Assembly: GCA_900466605.1 (NCBI GenBank)
Contig: UBMU01000028.1
Coordinates: 79,227 to 143,226 of the forward strand
Direction of reading: 5' to 3'
Source of the DNA: Hyphomicrobiales bacterium
GTDB taxonomy: Bacteria > Pseudomonadota > Alphaproteobacteria > Rhizobiales > Rhizobiaceae
DNA length: 64,000 nt
Shown: piece after piece, positions 51,754-61,119 of the stretch
Layout of the letters: every line of letters begins with the position of its first letter
Position numbering within the stretch: position 1 is the first letter of the stretch
Program-made: the position numbers and the translations under genes
The notes under the pieces: model-generated
What the model was told of the DNA's origin: nothing
Seen by the model: the letters and a program-made list of their open reading frames with translations, nothing else
The model's database searches: none

Positions 51754-52740
51754 CTATAGGCCCCCTGCATCGCCCTCGCGCCGAAATTCGTGAGGGCTCT
51801 TCGACATCCACTTCCGAAATGCCCGAAAGAAGGCGCTTGGCTCCGAATATCCAAGTTGAGCGGCGATGTCGCTGGTCGTCCTCGATGTGTTCAGCAGCAT
51901 GTCGATGGCAAGGTCACGGCGTATATCATCCTTGATGGCTGCGTAACTCTGCCCCTCGTCACTAAGCCGATGACGCAAGGTCGATGGCGGCATGCGCATT
52001 TCAATAGCGAGATCGGGAAAGGTCTTCCATGCTGTCGGGGATACCTTTTCGAGGCGACGCCTGACGCTCGAAGCGAGGCCGGCGTCGTACCGGTAGCGCA
52101 CCAGAATATTGGCTGGAGCCCCTCGCAAGAACTGCTTCAAAGCCTGCTGAGTGCGCATTATTGGCAAATCAAGCATCACGCTGTCAAAGCCCAGACGGCT
52201 GATCGGTTGGCCGAACTTGACCGGCGCGCCGAAAAAAAGCCGATAGTCGGCCCCCTGTACCGGCTCCTCACAGCGGAAGTCCACAAGCCGGATCGGAATT
52301 CGCCTACCGACCAACCAACATGTTACGCCATGAATGAGGATCCAATAGGTGCGGTAGCAAAATGCTGAACGCGCTTCACCGGCGTCGGCAAGCTGAATCT
52401 CGGCAAGTCCGTCCCTGACCACTAGTCGCCCGCGTGGATCATCCAGCACGACGTCGAGAAATCGCAGTGCCCGGCGCAGCGCATGACCAAGCGTCGGCGC
52501 ATTCAGGACACAGTGGCAAAGCAAGGTGAAGCTGCCGCTACGCATCGGTCGCCCACCCATTCCAAAAAACTCGTCATCGAGTTCTCTGGCGATGGCCAGC
52601 CAGAGCGCACCGTAACTCTCGGCCGATACGGGGTGCTCAACAACTTCTGGAAGCCCCAGCGAGGATAATAAGGAAGCAGTCGGCCGTCCGATGCGCCGCA
52701 AGCTTTCCAACGCCTCCTCGACAAACCCCGGCGCAATCAT
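51754..52740 (-). CDS. AraC-family regulator
   Basis: A 328-residue regulator with an N-terminal arabinose-binding-type (Arabinose_bd) domain and a C-terminal AraC DNA-binding domain. The second helix-turn-helix and signature are clear: SDIAAQLGYSEPSAFFRAFR then KWMSKSPHEFRR. The start is set at the ATG ending at 52740 behind GAAAGG; the frame continues 28 codons upstream without support. It is divergent from the hydroxyacyl-CoA dehydrogenase gene and is the probable activator of the whole branched-chain acyl-CoA/BCKDH operon. Confidence 0.88.
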   Translation of the reverse strand: MIAPGFVEEALESLRRIGRPTASLLSSLGLPEVVEHPVSAESYGALWLAIARELDDEFFGMGGRPMRSGSFTLLCHCVLNAPTLGHALRRALRFLDVVLDDPRGRLVVRDGLAEIQLADAGEARSAFCYRTYWILIHGVTCWLVGRRIPIRLVDFRCEEPVQGADYRLFFGAPVKFGQPISRLGFDSVMLDLPIMRTQQALKQFLRGAPANILVRYRYDAGLASSVRRRLEKVSPTAWKTFPDLAIEMRMPPSTLRHRLSDEGQSYAAIKDDIRRDLAIDMLLNTSRTTSDIAAQLGYSEPSAFFRAFRKWMSKSPHEFRREGDAGGL

Positions 52741-52917
52741 GCGCCTTTCAACGTCGGCCACCGCCGTTCTCCCACTATGGCAAAACTGTCCGGAACAATG
52801 CAGCATTTTTGTCATCGCTTGCAATATGGTGACAGACTAGAATCCATTTGCGTGTGGGCCGAGCCGGGAGGATGGCGCGACCCTCATATGCGTTCAAAAG
52901 GCGATGGGAGTGGACGG

Positions 52918-53685
52918 ATGCTAATCCGTGGAGGAGCATTTATCGTCACCGGGGGTGGATCCGGTCTCGGCGCTGCAACATCCAGAATGCTGGTTGAGAA
53001 CGGCGCACGTGTGATGATCGCCGATCTCAATGATGCCGCTGGATCAGCCGTCGCAGCCGAGCTTGGCGGGGATACCCAATTCATCAGGGCCGATGTCACC
53101 AGTGCTGAAGACGGAACAGCTGTGGTCGCTGCCGCCCTAAAATCGTTCGGCACCCTTCGTGGACTGGTCAATTGCGCTGGCGTTGCGCCAGGCGAAAAGA
53201 TCATCGGGAAGAACGGCCCGCACGGTCTCGACAGTTTTGTGCGGACAGTCAGTATCAACCTTGTCGGCACATTCAATATGACCCGCCTTGCCGCATCCGC
53301 AATCCAGCAGCAGCCGCCGGATAGCGAAGGAGAACGAGGCGTCATCATTAATACTGCATCGATCGCTGCCTTCGACGGGCAGGTCGGACAGGCCGCGTAC
53401 GCGGCTTCGAAGGGTGGCATCGCTTCGATGACCCTTCCTGTCGCCCGCGAGCTTGCCCGCCACGGCATTCGCGTCGTATCGATTGCTCCTGGCATCTTCG
53501 AAACCCCAATGATGGCGGGGATGCCACACGAAGTCCAGGAGGCCCTGGGCAAGAGTGTTCCCTTCCCCCCGCGCCTCGGCCGGCCCGCGGAATTCGCGGC
53601 ACTCGTACGCCATATATGTGAAAACAGCATGCTGAATGGCGAGGTCATTCGCCTTGATGGCGCACTGCGCATGAGCGCACGCTAA
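52918..53685 (+). CDS. Type-2 3-hydroxyacyl-CoA dehydrogenase (SDR)
   Basis: A 255-residue SDR like human HSD17B10, which oxidises 2-methyl-3-hydroxybutyryl-CoA in isoleucine breakdown. The cofactor motif is TGGGSGLGAATSRML near residue 10, NCAGVAPG near residue 85, and the catalytic NTASIAAFDGQ and YAASK. The start is ATG 52918 behind GGGAG; an ATG at 52888 lies too far from any site. It opens the operon that continues with a thiolase, an acyl-CoA dehydrogenase and the branched-chain ketoacid dehydrogenase. Confidence 0.9.
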   Translation: MLIRGGAFIVTGGGSGLGAATSRMLVENGARVMIADLNDAAGSAVAAELGGDTQFIRADVTSAEDGTAVVAAALKSFGTLRGLVNCAGVAPGEKIIGKNGPHGLDSFVRTVSINLVGTFNMTRLAASAIQQQPPDSEGERGVIINTASIAAFDGQVGQAAYAASKGGIASMTLPVARELARHGIRVVSIAPGIFETPMMAGMPHEVQEALGKSVPFPPRLGRPAEFAALVRHICENSMLNGEVIRLDGALRMSAR

Positions 53686-53708
53686 TCGTTCGGCACGGGA
53701 GGCTTGAA

Positions 53709-54896
53709 ATGGCTTTGCAGGACCCGGTCGTCATTGTCGGAGCGGCCCGCACGCCGATCGGCGGTTTCCAAGGTGAGCTGAAGGAGGCATCGGCACCCGA
53801 CCTCGGAGCGGCGGCGATCAGTGCGGCGCTCCAGCGTGCAAAAGTTGCCCCCGATGCCATCGACGAAATCATTTTTGGATGCGTTCTGCCGGCAGGGCTT
53901 GGGCAGGCTCCGGCGCGTCAGGCTGCAATCAAGGCGGGCCTACCCTTTTCCACAGGGGCAAGCACCATTAACAAGATGTGTGGCTCCGGAATGAAGGCTG
54001 TGATGCTGACCCATGACCTATTGGCGGTGGGAAGCGCCACAGTGGGCGTCGCTGGCGGCATGGAAAGCATGACCAATGCGCCCTATCTGCTTGATCGTGC
54101 ACGCGGCGGTTACAGGCTCGGCCATGGACGCGTCATCGATCATATGTTCCTCGATGGGCTGGAGGATGCTTATGACAAGGGACGTTTGATGGGCACCTTT
54201 GCGGAGGACTGCGCCGAGGCTTATCAATTTACGCGCCAAGCGCAGGATCACTATGCCGTTACGTCCCTGACGCGGGCGCAAAAAGCAATCGATGAGGGCT
54301 ATTTCCAAGCCGAGATCACGCCCGTGACAGTCGCCACAGGAAAGGGTGAGAAGACCGTTAGCTTGGATGAACAGCCAGGCAAGGCAAGGATCGACAAGAT
54401 ACCACTCCTCAAACCCGCCTTTCGCGACGGCGGAACCGTGACGGCTGCGAACTCCAGCTCGATTTCCGATGGCGCCGCCGCCTGTGTCCTGATGCGTCGT
54501 TCCGAGGCTGAACGCAGGGGATTGCGACCACTTGCAACAATCAGCGGCCACGCCACGCACTCGCAGGCGCCCAGTCTTTTTGCCACCGCCCCGATCGGCG
54601 CCTTGCAAAAACTGTCTGATCGCATCTCCTGGTCCCTTGATAGCGTCGATCTCTTTGAGATCAATGAGGCATTTGCTGTTGTCGCCATGGCAGCGATGCG
54701 CGACCTCAAGCTGCCGTATGAAAAGGTCAATGTGCATGGCGGAGCCTGCGCGCTCGGCCACCCCATCGGGGCCTCAGGTGCGCGCATTCTCGTCACGCTG
54801 CTTGCCGCACTCGAGCGCTACGACCTGAAGCGCGGCATGGCAGCCCTGTGCATCGGCGGTGGCGAGGCAACCGCTGTCGCCATCGAGCGTCACTGA
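53709..54896 (+). CDS. Acetyl-CoA acyltransferase (thiolase)
   Basis: A 395-residue thiolase. The acyl-accepting Cys91 lies in NKMCGSGMKAVML. NEAFAVVAM, GGACALGHPIGASGA (catalytic His) and a C-terminal LCIGGGEA (second Cys) complete the active site. In this operon it probably cleaves 2-methylacetoacetyl-CoA or a related branched 3-ketoacyl-CoA to acetyl-CoA and propionyl-CoA. GGGAGGC precedes the start. The next gene begins 20 bases after its stop behind AAAGGAGA. Confidence 0.93.
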   Translation: MALQDPVVIVGAARTPIGGFQGELKEASAPDLGAAAISAALQRAKVAPDAIDEIIFGCVLPAGLGQAPARQAAIKAGLPFSTGASTINKMCGSGMKAVMLTHDLLAVGSATVGVAGGMESMTNAPYLLDRARGGYRLGHGRVIDHMFLDGLEDAYDKGRLMGTFAEDCAEAYQFTRQAQDHYAVTSLTRAQKAIDEGYFQAEITPVTVATGKGEKTVSLDEQPGKARIDKIPLLKPAFRDGGTVTAANSSSISDGAAACVLMRRSEAERRGLRPLATISGHATHSQAPSLFATAPIGALQKLSDRISWSLDSVDLFEINEAFAVVAMAAMRDLKLPYEKVNVHGGACALGHPIGASGARILVTLLAALERYDLKRGMAALCIGGGEATAVAIERH

Positions 54897-54916
54897 ATGA
54901 CCGAAAGGAGACCAAC

Positions 54917-56044
54917 ATGATCCTTTCCGACCTGCAGCAGCAGATCCGCGATCTCGCAAGGGATTTCGCCCGCGAACGGCTTGCCCCGGGCGCAGCTGCG
55001 CGGGATCGCGAGAACCGGTTTCCGCGTGAGGAACTCAAGGAGATGGGGGAGCTTGGCTTGCTTGGCATGCTGGTTCCGGAAGAATACGGCGGCTCCCAAA
55101 CCGGCACGCTGGCCTACGCGGCCGCCCTCGAAGAGATCGCGGCAGGCGATGGGCCCTGTTCCACCATCATGAGCGTCCATAGCTCGGTCGGCTGTGTACC
55201 GATCTTGAAGTTCGGCACCGAAGAACAGAAGCAGCGTTTCCTACCAAAGCTTGCCAGTGGTGAATGGATCGGCGGATTTGCGCTGACCGAGCCGCAAGCG
55301 GGTTCTGATGCCTCCAACCTTCGCAGCAGGGCGCGCCGTGATGGCGAACACTACGTCCTTGATGGCGCCAAGCAGTTCATTACCTCGGGCAAGAACGGGC
55401 AAATGATCATCGTCTTTGCGGTGACCGATCCGGACGCCGGAAAGAAGGGGATCACAGCCTTTATCGTCCCGACTGACACGCCAGGTTATGAAGTGATCCG
55501 TGTTGAGGAAAAGCTTGGGCTGCATTCAACAGACACCTGTCAGATTGCATTTAACAGCATGCGCCTACCCGTTGAATTGAGGCTGGGTGCCGAAGGCGAG
55601 GGATACCGGATCGCGCTTGCGAACCTTGAAGGAGGACGCATCGGCATCGGTGCTCAGGCGGTCGGCATGGCAAGTGCAGCCTTTGAGGCAGCTCGAGATT
55701 ATGCGCGCGAGCGCTTGGCGTTCGGCAAGGCAATAATAGAGCACCAGGCTGTCGCCTTCCGGCTTGCCGATATGGCGACGCAGATCGAAGCAGCCCGCCA
55801 GCTTGTCTTCCACGCTGCCGCACTACGCGACAGTGGCCTTCCGTGCCTTTCGGAGGCATCAATGGCCAAACTCTTCGCCTCCGAGATGGCAGAGCGGGTC
55901 TGCTCGGATGCTATCCAGATCCATGGCGGCTACGGCTATATGTGCGACTATCCGGTCGAACGCATTTACCGGGATGTACGCATTTGCCAGATTTATGAAG
56001 GAACGAGCGACGTGCAGAAAATGGTGATCGCGCGCAATCTATAA
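54917..56044 (+). CDS. Acyl-CoA dehydrogenase, short/branched-chain type
   Basis: A 375-residue flavoprotein that introduces the alpha-beta double bond into an acyl-CoA and reduces ETF. Signature segments are FALTEPQAGSDASNLRSRA in the FAD region, QAVGMASAAFEAARDYARER, and the C-terminal catalytic base region RDVRICQIYEGTSDVQKMVI. The likely substrate is 2-methylbutyryl-CoA or isobutyryl-CoA produced by the BCKDH encoded downstream. An enoyl-CoA hydratase for the next step is not encoded in this operon. AAAGGAGACC precedes the start. Confidence 0.93.
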   Translation: MILSDLQQQIRDLARDFARERLAPGAAARDRENRFPREELKEMGELGLLGMLVPEEYGGSQTGTLAYAAALEEIAAGDGPCSTIMSVHSSVGCVPILKFGTEEQKQRFLPKLASGEWIGGFALTEPQAGSDASNLRSRARRDGEHYVLDGAKQFITSGKNGQMIIVFAVTDPDAGKKGITAFIVPTDTPGYEVIRVEEKLGLHSTDTCQIAFNSMRLPVELRLGAEGEGYRIALANLEGGRIGIGAQAVGMASAAFEAARDYARERLAFGKAIIEHQAVAFRLADMATQIEAARQLVFHAAALRDSGLPCLSEASMAKLFASEMAERVCSDAIQIHGGYGYMCDYPVERIYRDVRICQIYEGTSDVQKMVIARNL

Positions 56045-56116
56045 GAACAGAAAGTGCGGAGTTCCGTTTCTGAGGAGAGATGCGGGAACAATCGCAACCG
56101 GGAGGGAAAATTCGAT

Positions 56117-57349
56117 ATGACGGACAAAGCTCAACTGAGCCTCCATGTTCCGGAACCTGCCGTTCGACCGGGCGGCCAACCCGATTTCTCCAACGTCAAG
56201 ATTGCCAAGGCAGGCATTGTGCCCCGCCCTGAAGTCGACGTTGCATCTGAGGAAATCCGCGACCTCGCCTATTCGATCATCCGCGTGCTCAACCGGGAGG
56301 GTGAGGCAGTCGGCCCGTGGTCGGGCATGCTTTCTGACGAGGAGTTGCTGACCGGCCTGCGCAACATGATGAAGCTTCGCGCTTTCGACGCAAGGATGCT
56401 GATGGCGCAGCGGCAAGGAAAGACGTCTTTCTACATGCAACACCTTGGCGAGGAAGCGGTCAGCTGCGCGTTTCGCAAAGCGCTTCGCAAAGGCGACATG
56501 AACTTTCCGACCTACCGCCAGGCCGGTCTCCTGATTGCAGATGACTATCCGATGGTCGAGATGATGAACCAGATCTTCTCGAACGAGAGCGACCCGCTTC
56601 GCGGCCGCCAGTTGCCGATCATGTATTCGTCGAAAGAGCACGGCTTCTTCACGATATCGGGTAATCTGGCGACGCAATATGTGCAGGCTGTCGGCTGGGC
56701 GATGGCATCAGCCATCAAGAATGACAGCAAGATTGCAGCTGCCTGGATTGGCGATGGCTCGACCGCCGAATCCGATTTTCATTCCGCACTGGTGTTTGCC
56801 TCGACCTACAAGGCACCTGTTATTCTGAACATCGTCAACAATCAGTGGGCGATCTCGACATTCCAGGGGATTGCGCGCGGCGGTTCGGGGACTTTTGCTG
56901 CACGAGGACTGGGTTTTGGCATTCCGGCGCTGCGGGTCGACGGTAACGACTATCTTGCCGTCTATGCCGTCGCACGTTGGGCCTCGGAACGAGCCAGACG
57001 CAACCTCGGACCGACATTGATCGAATATGTGACCTACCGCGTCGGCGCTCATTCGACATCAGACGATCCAAGTGCTTACCGGCCAAAGACAGAATCTGAA
57101 GCCTGGCCATTAGGCGACCCGGTACTCCGATTGAAGAAGCATTTGATCGTCAGGGGCGCATGGTCTGAAGAACGGCATCTCCAGGCCGAAGCAGAAATCA
57201 TGGATGAGGTCATCGAGGCGCAGAAGCAGGCCGAGCATCACGGCACGCTGCATGCTGGTGGCAAGCCTTCCGTGCGCGATATTTTTGAGGGCGTCTACGC
57301 GGAAATGCCGCCTCACATTCGTCGTCAACGGCAGAAGGCGGGTTTCTGA
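56117..57349 (+). CDS. bkdA1: Branched-chain 2-oxoacid dehydrogenase E1 alpha
   Basis: A 410-residue E1 alpha subunit, using thiamine diphosphate to decarboxylate branched-chain ketoacids. The ThDP motif runs from GDGSTAESDFHSAL to VNNQWAIST. The phosphorylation-loop-like region RVGAHSTSDDPSAYRP is conserved. The N-terminal extension of about 65 residues is typical of the bacterial BkdA1 form. The start is ATG 56117 behind GGGAGGG; an open frame upstream is unsupported. The stop lies one base before the E1 beta start. Confidence 0.95.
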   Translation: MTDKAQLSLHVPEPAVRPGGQPDFSNVKIAKAGIVPRPEVDVASEEIRDLAYSIIRVLNREGEAVGPWSGMLSDEELLTGLRNMMKLRAFDARMLMAQRQGKTSFYMQHLGEEAVSCAFRKALRKGDMNFPTYRQAGLLIADDYPMVEMMNQIFSNESDPLRGRQLPIMYSSKEHGFFTISGNLATQYVQAVGWAMASAIKNDSKIAAAWIGDGSTAESDFHSALVFASTYKAPVILNIVNNQWAISTFQGIARGGSGTFAARGLGFGIPALRVDGNDYLAVYAVARWASERARRNLGPTLIEYVTYRVGAHSTSDDPSAYRPKTESEAWPLGDPVLRLKKHLIVRGAWSEERHLQAEAEIMDEVIEAQKQAEHHGTLHAGGKPSVRDIFEGVYAEMPPHIRRQRQKAGF

Positions 57350-57350
57350 C

Positions 57351-58364
57351 ATGGCCAGAATGACTATGATTGAAGCGGTTCGCAGTGCCATGGACGTATC
57401 AATGGCCCGCGACGACAATGTGGTGGTTTTTGGTGAGGACGTCGGATACTTCGGCGGTGTGTTTCGCTGCACGCAAGGGCTACAGGCAAAGTACGGAAAG
57501 ACGCGCTGCTTTGACACGCCGATCAACGAATCCGGAATTGTCGGCACTGCGATTGGCATGGCGGCCTACGGCCTCAAGCCATGTGTTGAGATCCAGTTCG
57601 CCGACTATATGTATCCTGCATACGATCAGATCACGCAGGAGGCGGCACGCATCCGCTATCGCTCGAACGGCGACTTCACATGCCCGATCGTGTTGCGCAT
57701 GCCAACAGGCGGCGGCATCTTCGGCGGCCAGACGCACAGCCAGAGCCCGGAAGCACTATTTACCCACGTCTGTGGACTTAAGGTAGTTGTTCCCTCCAAC
57801 CCTTATGACGCCAAAGGGCTTCTCATTGCCTCGATCGAAGATCCGGATCCCGTGATGTTCCTAGAGCCAAAGCGGCTTTATAATGGTCCGTTCGACGGAC
57901 ATCACGAACGACCGGTCACACCGTGGTCAAAGCATGATCTGGGTGAAGTGCCCGAGGGGCATTATTCCATCCCGATTGGCAAGGCGGAGCTCCGGCGCAC
58001 CGGATCTGCCGTGACTGTGATCGCCTACGGAACGATGGTACATGTCGCACTTGCAGCTGCCGAGGACACAGGCATTGATGCTGAAGTGATTGATCTGCGC
58101 AGTCTATTGCCGCTCGATCTCGATACAATCGTCCAGTCGGTCAACAAAACGGGCCGCTGCGTGGTCGTTCACGAGGCTACGTTGACATCAGGCTTTGGGG
58201 GCGAGATCGCATCTCTGGTGCAGGAGCATTGCTTCTACCACCTCGAGGCACCTGTTGTTCGTGTCGCCGGTTGGGACACGCCATATCCGCACGCACAAGA
58301 ATGGGATTACTTTCCCGGCCCTGGACGCGTCGGACGCGCACTTGCCGAAGTCATGGAGGCCTGA
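57351..58364 (+). CDS. bkdA2: Branched-chain 2-oxoacid dehydrogenase E1 beta
   Basis: A 337-residue E1 beta subunit. FGEDVGYFGGVFRCTQGL and TPINESGIVGTAIGMAAYGL are typical, and RMPTGGGIFGGQTHSQSPEA is the active-site channel region. It pairs with the alpha subunit to form the heterotetrameric E1 of the complex. It starts one base after bkdA1 and ends three bases before the E2 start, so the complex is translated from one message. The extended frame upstream lies inside bkdA1. Confidence 0.95.
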   Translation: MARMTMIEAVRSAMDVSMARDDNVVVFGEDVGYFGGVFRCTQGLQAKYGKTRCFDTPINESGIVGTAIGMAAYGLKPCVEIQFADYMYPAYDQITQEAARIRYRSNGDFTCPIVLRMPTGGGIFGGQTHSQSPEALFTHVCGLKVVVPSNPYDAKGLLIASIEDPDPVMFLEPKRLYNGPFDGHHERPVTPWSKHDLGEVPEGHYSIPIGKAELRRTGSAVTVIAYGTMVHVALAAAEDTGIDAEVIDLRSLLPLDLDTIVQSVNKTGRCVVVHEATLTSGFGGEIASLVQEHCFYHLEAPVVRVAGWDTPYPHAQEWDYFPGPGRVGRALAEVMEA

Positions 58365-58367
58365 CGC

Positions 58368-59615
58368 ATGGGCGAATTCGTAATCAAGATGCCCGATGTC
58401 GGTGAGGGTGTGGCCGAGGCCGAGCTTGTCGAATGGCACGTCAAGGCAGGTGATCCGGTCAAGGAAGACATGGTGATTGCGGCTGTGATGACCGACAAGG
58501 CAACGGTCGAGATCCCATCGCCCGTGACGGGAACCGTTGTCTGGCTGGGAGCTGAAATCGGCGACAAGATAGCGGTCAAGGCGCCGCTTGTCCGCATCGA
58601 GACAGACGCAGGTGGAACGAGCGAGCCCGTTGAAGCACCCGCCACGGCGAAAACCTCGGACAGTCCTATCCAGCCGGCAGCGCCCCAAAAGATGACTGCT
58701 CCAAAGACTGCTACCGCCTCTGGCGGCGCAGCTTCGGCTCTAGCCGAAAGGCCGCTGGCCTCGCCATCCGTGCGCCTCTTTGCACGCGATAGCGGTGTCG
58801 ACCTGCGTCAGATCAAGGGATCGGGGCCCGCTGGCCGCATCCTTCGCGACGACGTCGACCAATTCATCGCACGTGGCGATGTCTCCTCGCCTCAGCCAGC
58901 TGTCTTGAAAAAGACGTCGACCGAGGAGGTCAAACTGACCGGCCTCAGACGCCGCATCGCCGAAAGAATGTCGCTATCGACCTCCCGCATCCCCCACATA
59001 ACCTATGTCGAGGAAGTCGACATGACGGCTCTTGAGGAGTTGCGTGCGACGATGAACCATGGCCGCAAGGCGGAGCAGCCAAAGCTCACCGTCCTGCCAT
59101 TCCTGATGCGGGCGATCGTAAAGGCGGTCGCCGATCAACCCGATATCAATGCGACCTTTGACGACGACAAAGGCGTTCTGACCAGGCACGGCGCTGTCCA
59201 CATCGGCATTGCCGCCCAGACGCCTGCCGGGCTCGTCGTGCCGGTGGTTAAGAACGCGGAGGCGCGCGGCATCTGGGATTGCGCGAGCGAGATGAGCCGC
59301 CTTGCCGACGCTGCGCGTGCTGGGACGGCGACCCGCGACGAGCTTTCCGGCTCGACCATCACCATCAGTTCGCTTGGGGCGCTCGGCGGCATTGTCTCGA
59401 CACCGGTCATCAACTATCCGGAAGTCGCGATTGTCGGAGTAAACAAGATTGCCGTCAGACCGGCCTGGGATGGCAACCAGTTCGTGCCCCGCAAGATGAT
59501 GAACCTGTCCTCGAGTTTCGACCATCGCATCATCGATGGATGGGATGCTGCCACCTTCGTCCAACGTGTCCGGGTACTTCTGGAGACGCCCGCCCTGATT
59601 TTCATCGAAGGCTAG
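58368..59615 (+). CDS. bkdB: Branched-chain 2-oxoacid dehydrogenase E2
   Basis: Dihydrolipoyl acyltransferase core, 415 residues. One lipoyl domain occupies residues 1-80, with the lipoylated Lys44 in TDKATVEIP. A Pro/Ala-rich linker follows, then a peripheral subunit-binding domain around residues 125-165 (SPSVRLFARDSGVDLRQIKG). The catalytic acyltransferase domain ends with FDHRIIDGWDAA, containing the His and Asp of the active site. It starts three bases after the E1 beta stop. Confidence 0.95.
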   Translation: MGEFVIKMPDVGEGVAEAELVEWHVKAGDPVKEDMVIAAVMTDKATVEIPSPVTGTVVWLGAEIGDKIAVKAPLVRIETDAGGTSEPVEAPATAKTSDSPIQPAAPQKMTAPKTATASGGAASALAERPLASPSVRLFARDSGVDLRQIKGSGPAGRILRDDVDQFIARGDVSSPQPAVLKKTSTEEVKLTGLRRRIAERMSLSTSRIPHITYVEEVDMTALEELRATMNHGRKAEQPKLTVLPFLMRAIVKAVADQPDINATFDDDKGVLTRHGAVHIGIAAQTPAGLVVPVVKNAEARGIWDCASEMSRLADAARAGTATRDELSGSTITISSLGALGGIVSTPVINYPEVAIVGVNKIAVRPAWDGNQFVPRKMMNLSSSFDHRIIDGWDAATFVQRVRVLLETPALIFIEG

Positions 59616-59620
59616 GATCC

Positions 59621-61018
59621 ATGAAAGAGATCGTCTGCAAGCTTCTCGTCGTCGGTGCCGGGCCTTCGGGTTATGTTTGCGCCATCAGAGCCGGACAACT
59701 CGGCCTCGATACTGTCATCGTCGAGGCCGTCAAACCTGGTGGTACATGTCTGAATGTTGGATGTATTCCATCCAAGGCCCTTATCCACGCAGCCGATGAG
59801 TTCGGCGTCACAAGACAGATGCTGACCGGCAAAAACGCGATGGGCATCCGCGTCGAAGCCGCATCGATCGACCTTTCGAAAACAATAGCCTGGAAGGACG
59901 GCATCGTCGGCCGTCTGAATGCAGGCGTCACCGCCCTACTGCAGAAGGCGAAGGTCAAGATAGTCCACGGCAGGGCTGCTTTTCGTGACGGTAAGACGGT
60001 GGAAGTCGAAACCGAAACCGGCATGCAGGTCATTCGCGCCGAGACAGTGGTTATTGCCACTGGCTCCGAGCCTGTGGAACTCGGAGCCCTCCCCTTCGGC
60101 GGCCAGGTTATCTCGTCGACCGAGGCACTTTCGCTGACCGAGGTACCGAATAAACTGGTCGTTGTGGGCGGCGGCTATATCGGCCTTGAGCTTGGCACTG
60201 CGTTTGCTAAGCTCGGCTCGGAGGTGACGATCATCGAAGCCATGCAGCAGATCCTGCCGCAATATGATGGCGACCTCGTGCGTCCGGTATCGCGGCGTCT
60301 TGGCGAGCTCGGCGTTCGCGTCCTGACAGGGGCAAAAGCAAAGGCGCTTTCGGATGATGGCGATGGGCTGACCGTCGAGACATCGGACGGGCACGTTAAG
60401 CTGTTTCCGGCTGATCGCGTGCTGGTGACCGTTGGTCGTCGACCAAGAATTGCAGGATCAGGTATCGAGGAACTCGACCTCGATCGTTCCGGGCCGTATC
60501 TGCGCATTGACGACCAGTGCCGAACCTCGATGCGGGGTGTCTATGCAATCGGGGATATCACCGGCGAACCGATGCTGGCCCATCGCGCCATGGCACAAGG
60601 GGAAATGGTCGCCGAGATCGTTGCTGGCAGGAAACGCGCCTGGGACAAGCGGTGCATCCCGGCAATCTGCTTTACAGACCCGGAGATCGTTACGGCGGGA
60701 CTTTCTCCGGATGAAGCCCGTCAACAGGGCTACACAATTCGCGTCGGACAATTCCCTTTCAGTGCAAACGGCCGCGCGATGACCATGGTGTCCGAAGACG
60801 GCTTCGTGCGCGTCGTAGCTCGCACCGATACCGGTCTTGTTCTTGGCCTTCAGGCAGTTGGTGCTGGTGTGTCCGAACTCTCGGCGAGCTTTGCACTGGC
60901 AATCGAGATGGGCACACGGCTGGAAGACCTCGCTGGCACGATCCATGCGCATCCAACGCGAAGCGAAGCCGTCCAGGAGGCGGCACTAAAGGCATTGGGG
61001 CACGCACTGCACATTTGA
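59621..61018 (+). CDS. lpdV: Dihydrolipoyl dehydrogenase E3 of the BCKDH complex
   Basis: A 465-residue FAD disulfide oxidoreductase. FAD-binding GAGPSGYVCAIRAGQLG lies at residues 12-28 and the redox pair Cys43/Cys48 in GGTCLNVGCIPSK. The NAD-binding motif GGGYIGLELG and a second FAD segment YAIGDITGEPMLAHRAM follow. The dimer-interface His-Glu pair is present in HAHPTRSEAVQEA. It closes the BCKDH operon. The ATG lies five bases after the E2 stop, behind a poor site, so translational coupling is likely. Confidence 0.95.
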   Translation: MKEIVCKLLVVGAGPSGYVCAIRAGQLGLDTVIVEAVKPGGTCLNVGCIPSKALIHAADEFGVTRQMLTGKNAMGIRVEAASIDLSKTIAWKDGIVGRLNAGVTALLQKAKVKIVHGRAAFRDGKTVEVETETGMQVIRAETVVIATGSEPVELGALPFGGQVISSTEALSLTEVPNKLVVVGGGYIGLELGTAFAKLGSEVTIIEAMQQILPQYDGDLVRPVSRRLGELGVRVLTGAKAKALSDDGDGLTVETSDGHVKLFPADRVLVTVGRRPRIAGSGIEELDLDRSGPYLRIDDQCRTSMRGVYAIGDITGEPMLAHRAMAQGEMVAEIVAGRKRAWDKRCIPAICFTDPEIVTAGLSPDEARQQGYTIRVGQFPFSANGRAMTMVSEDGFVRVVARTDTGLVLGLQAVGAGVSELSASFALAIEMGTRLEDLAGTIHAHPTRSEAVQEAALKALGHALHI

Positions 61019-61119
61019 GCCGGTTTTCCCCAAGCTCTCCTTTGAATGAACGATATCGGTTTGGCCACGACCCAATATCTGATAGCAAGCCCGCTTGACG
61101 AAGACCGGAGCGATTGAGC

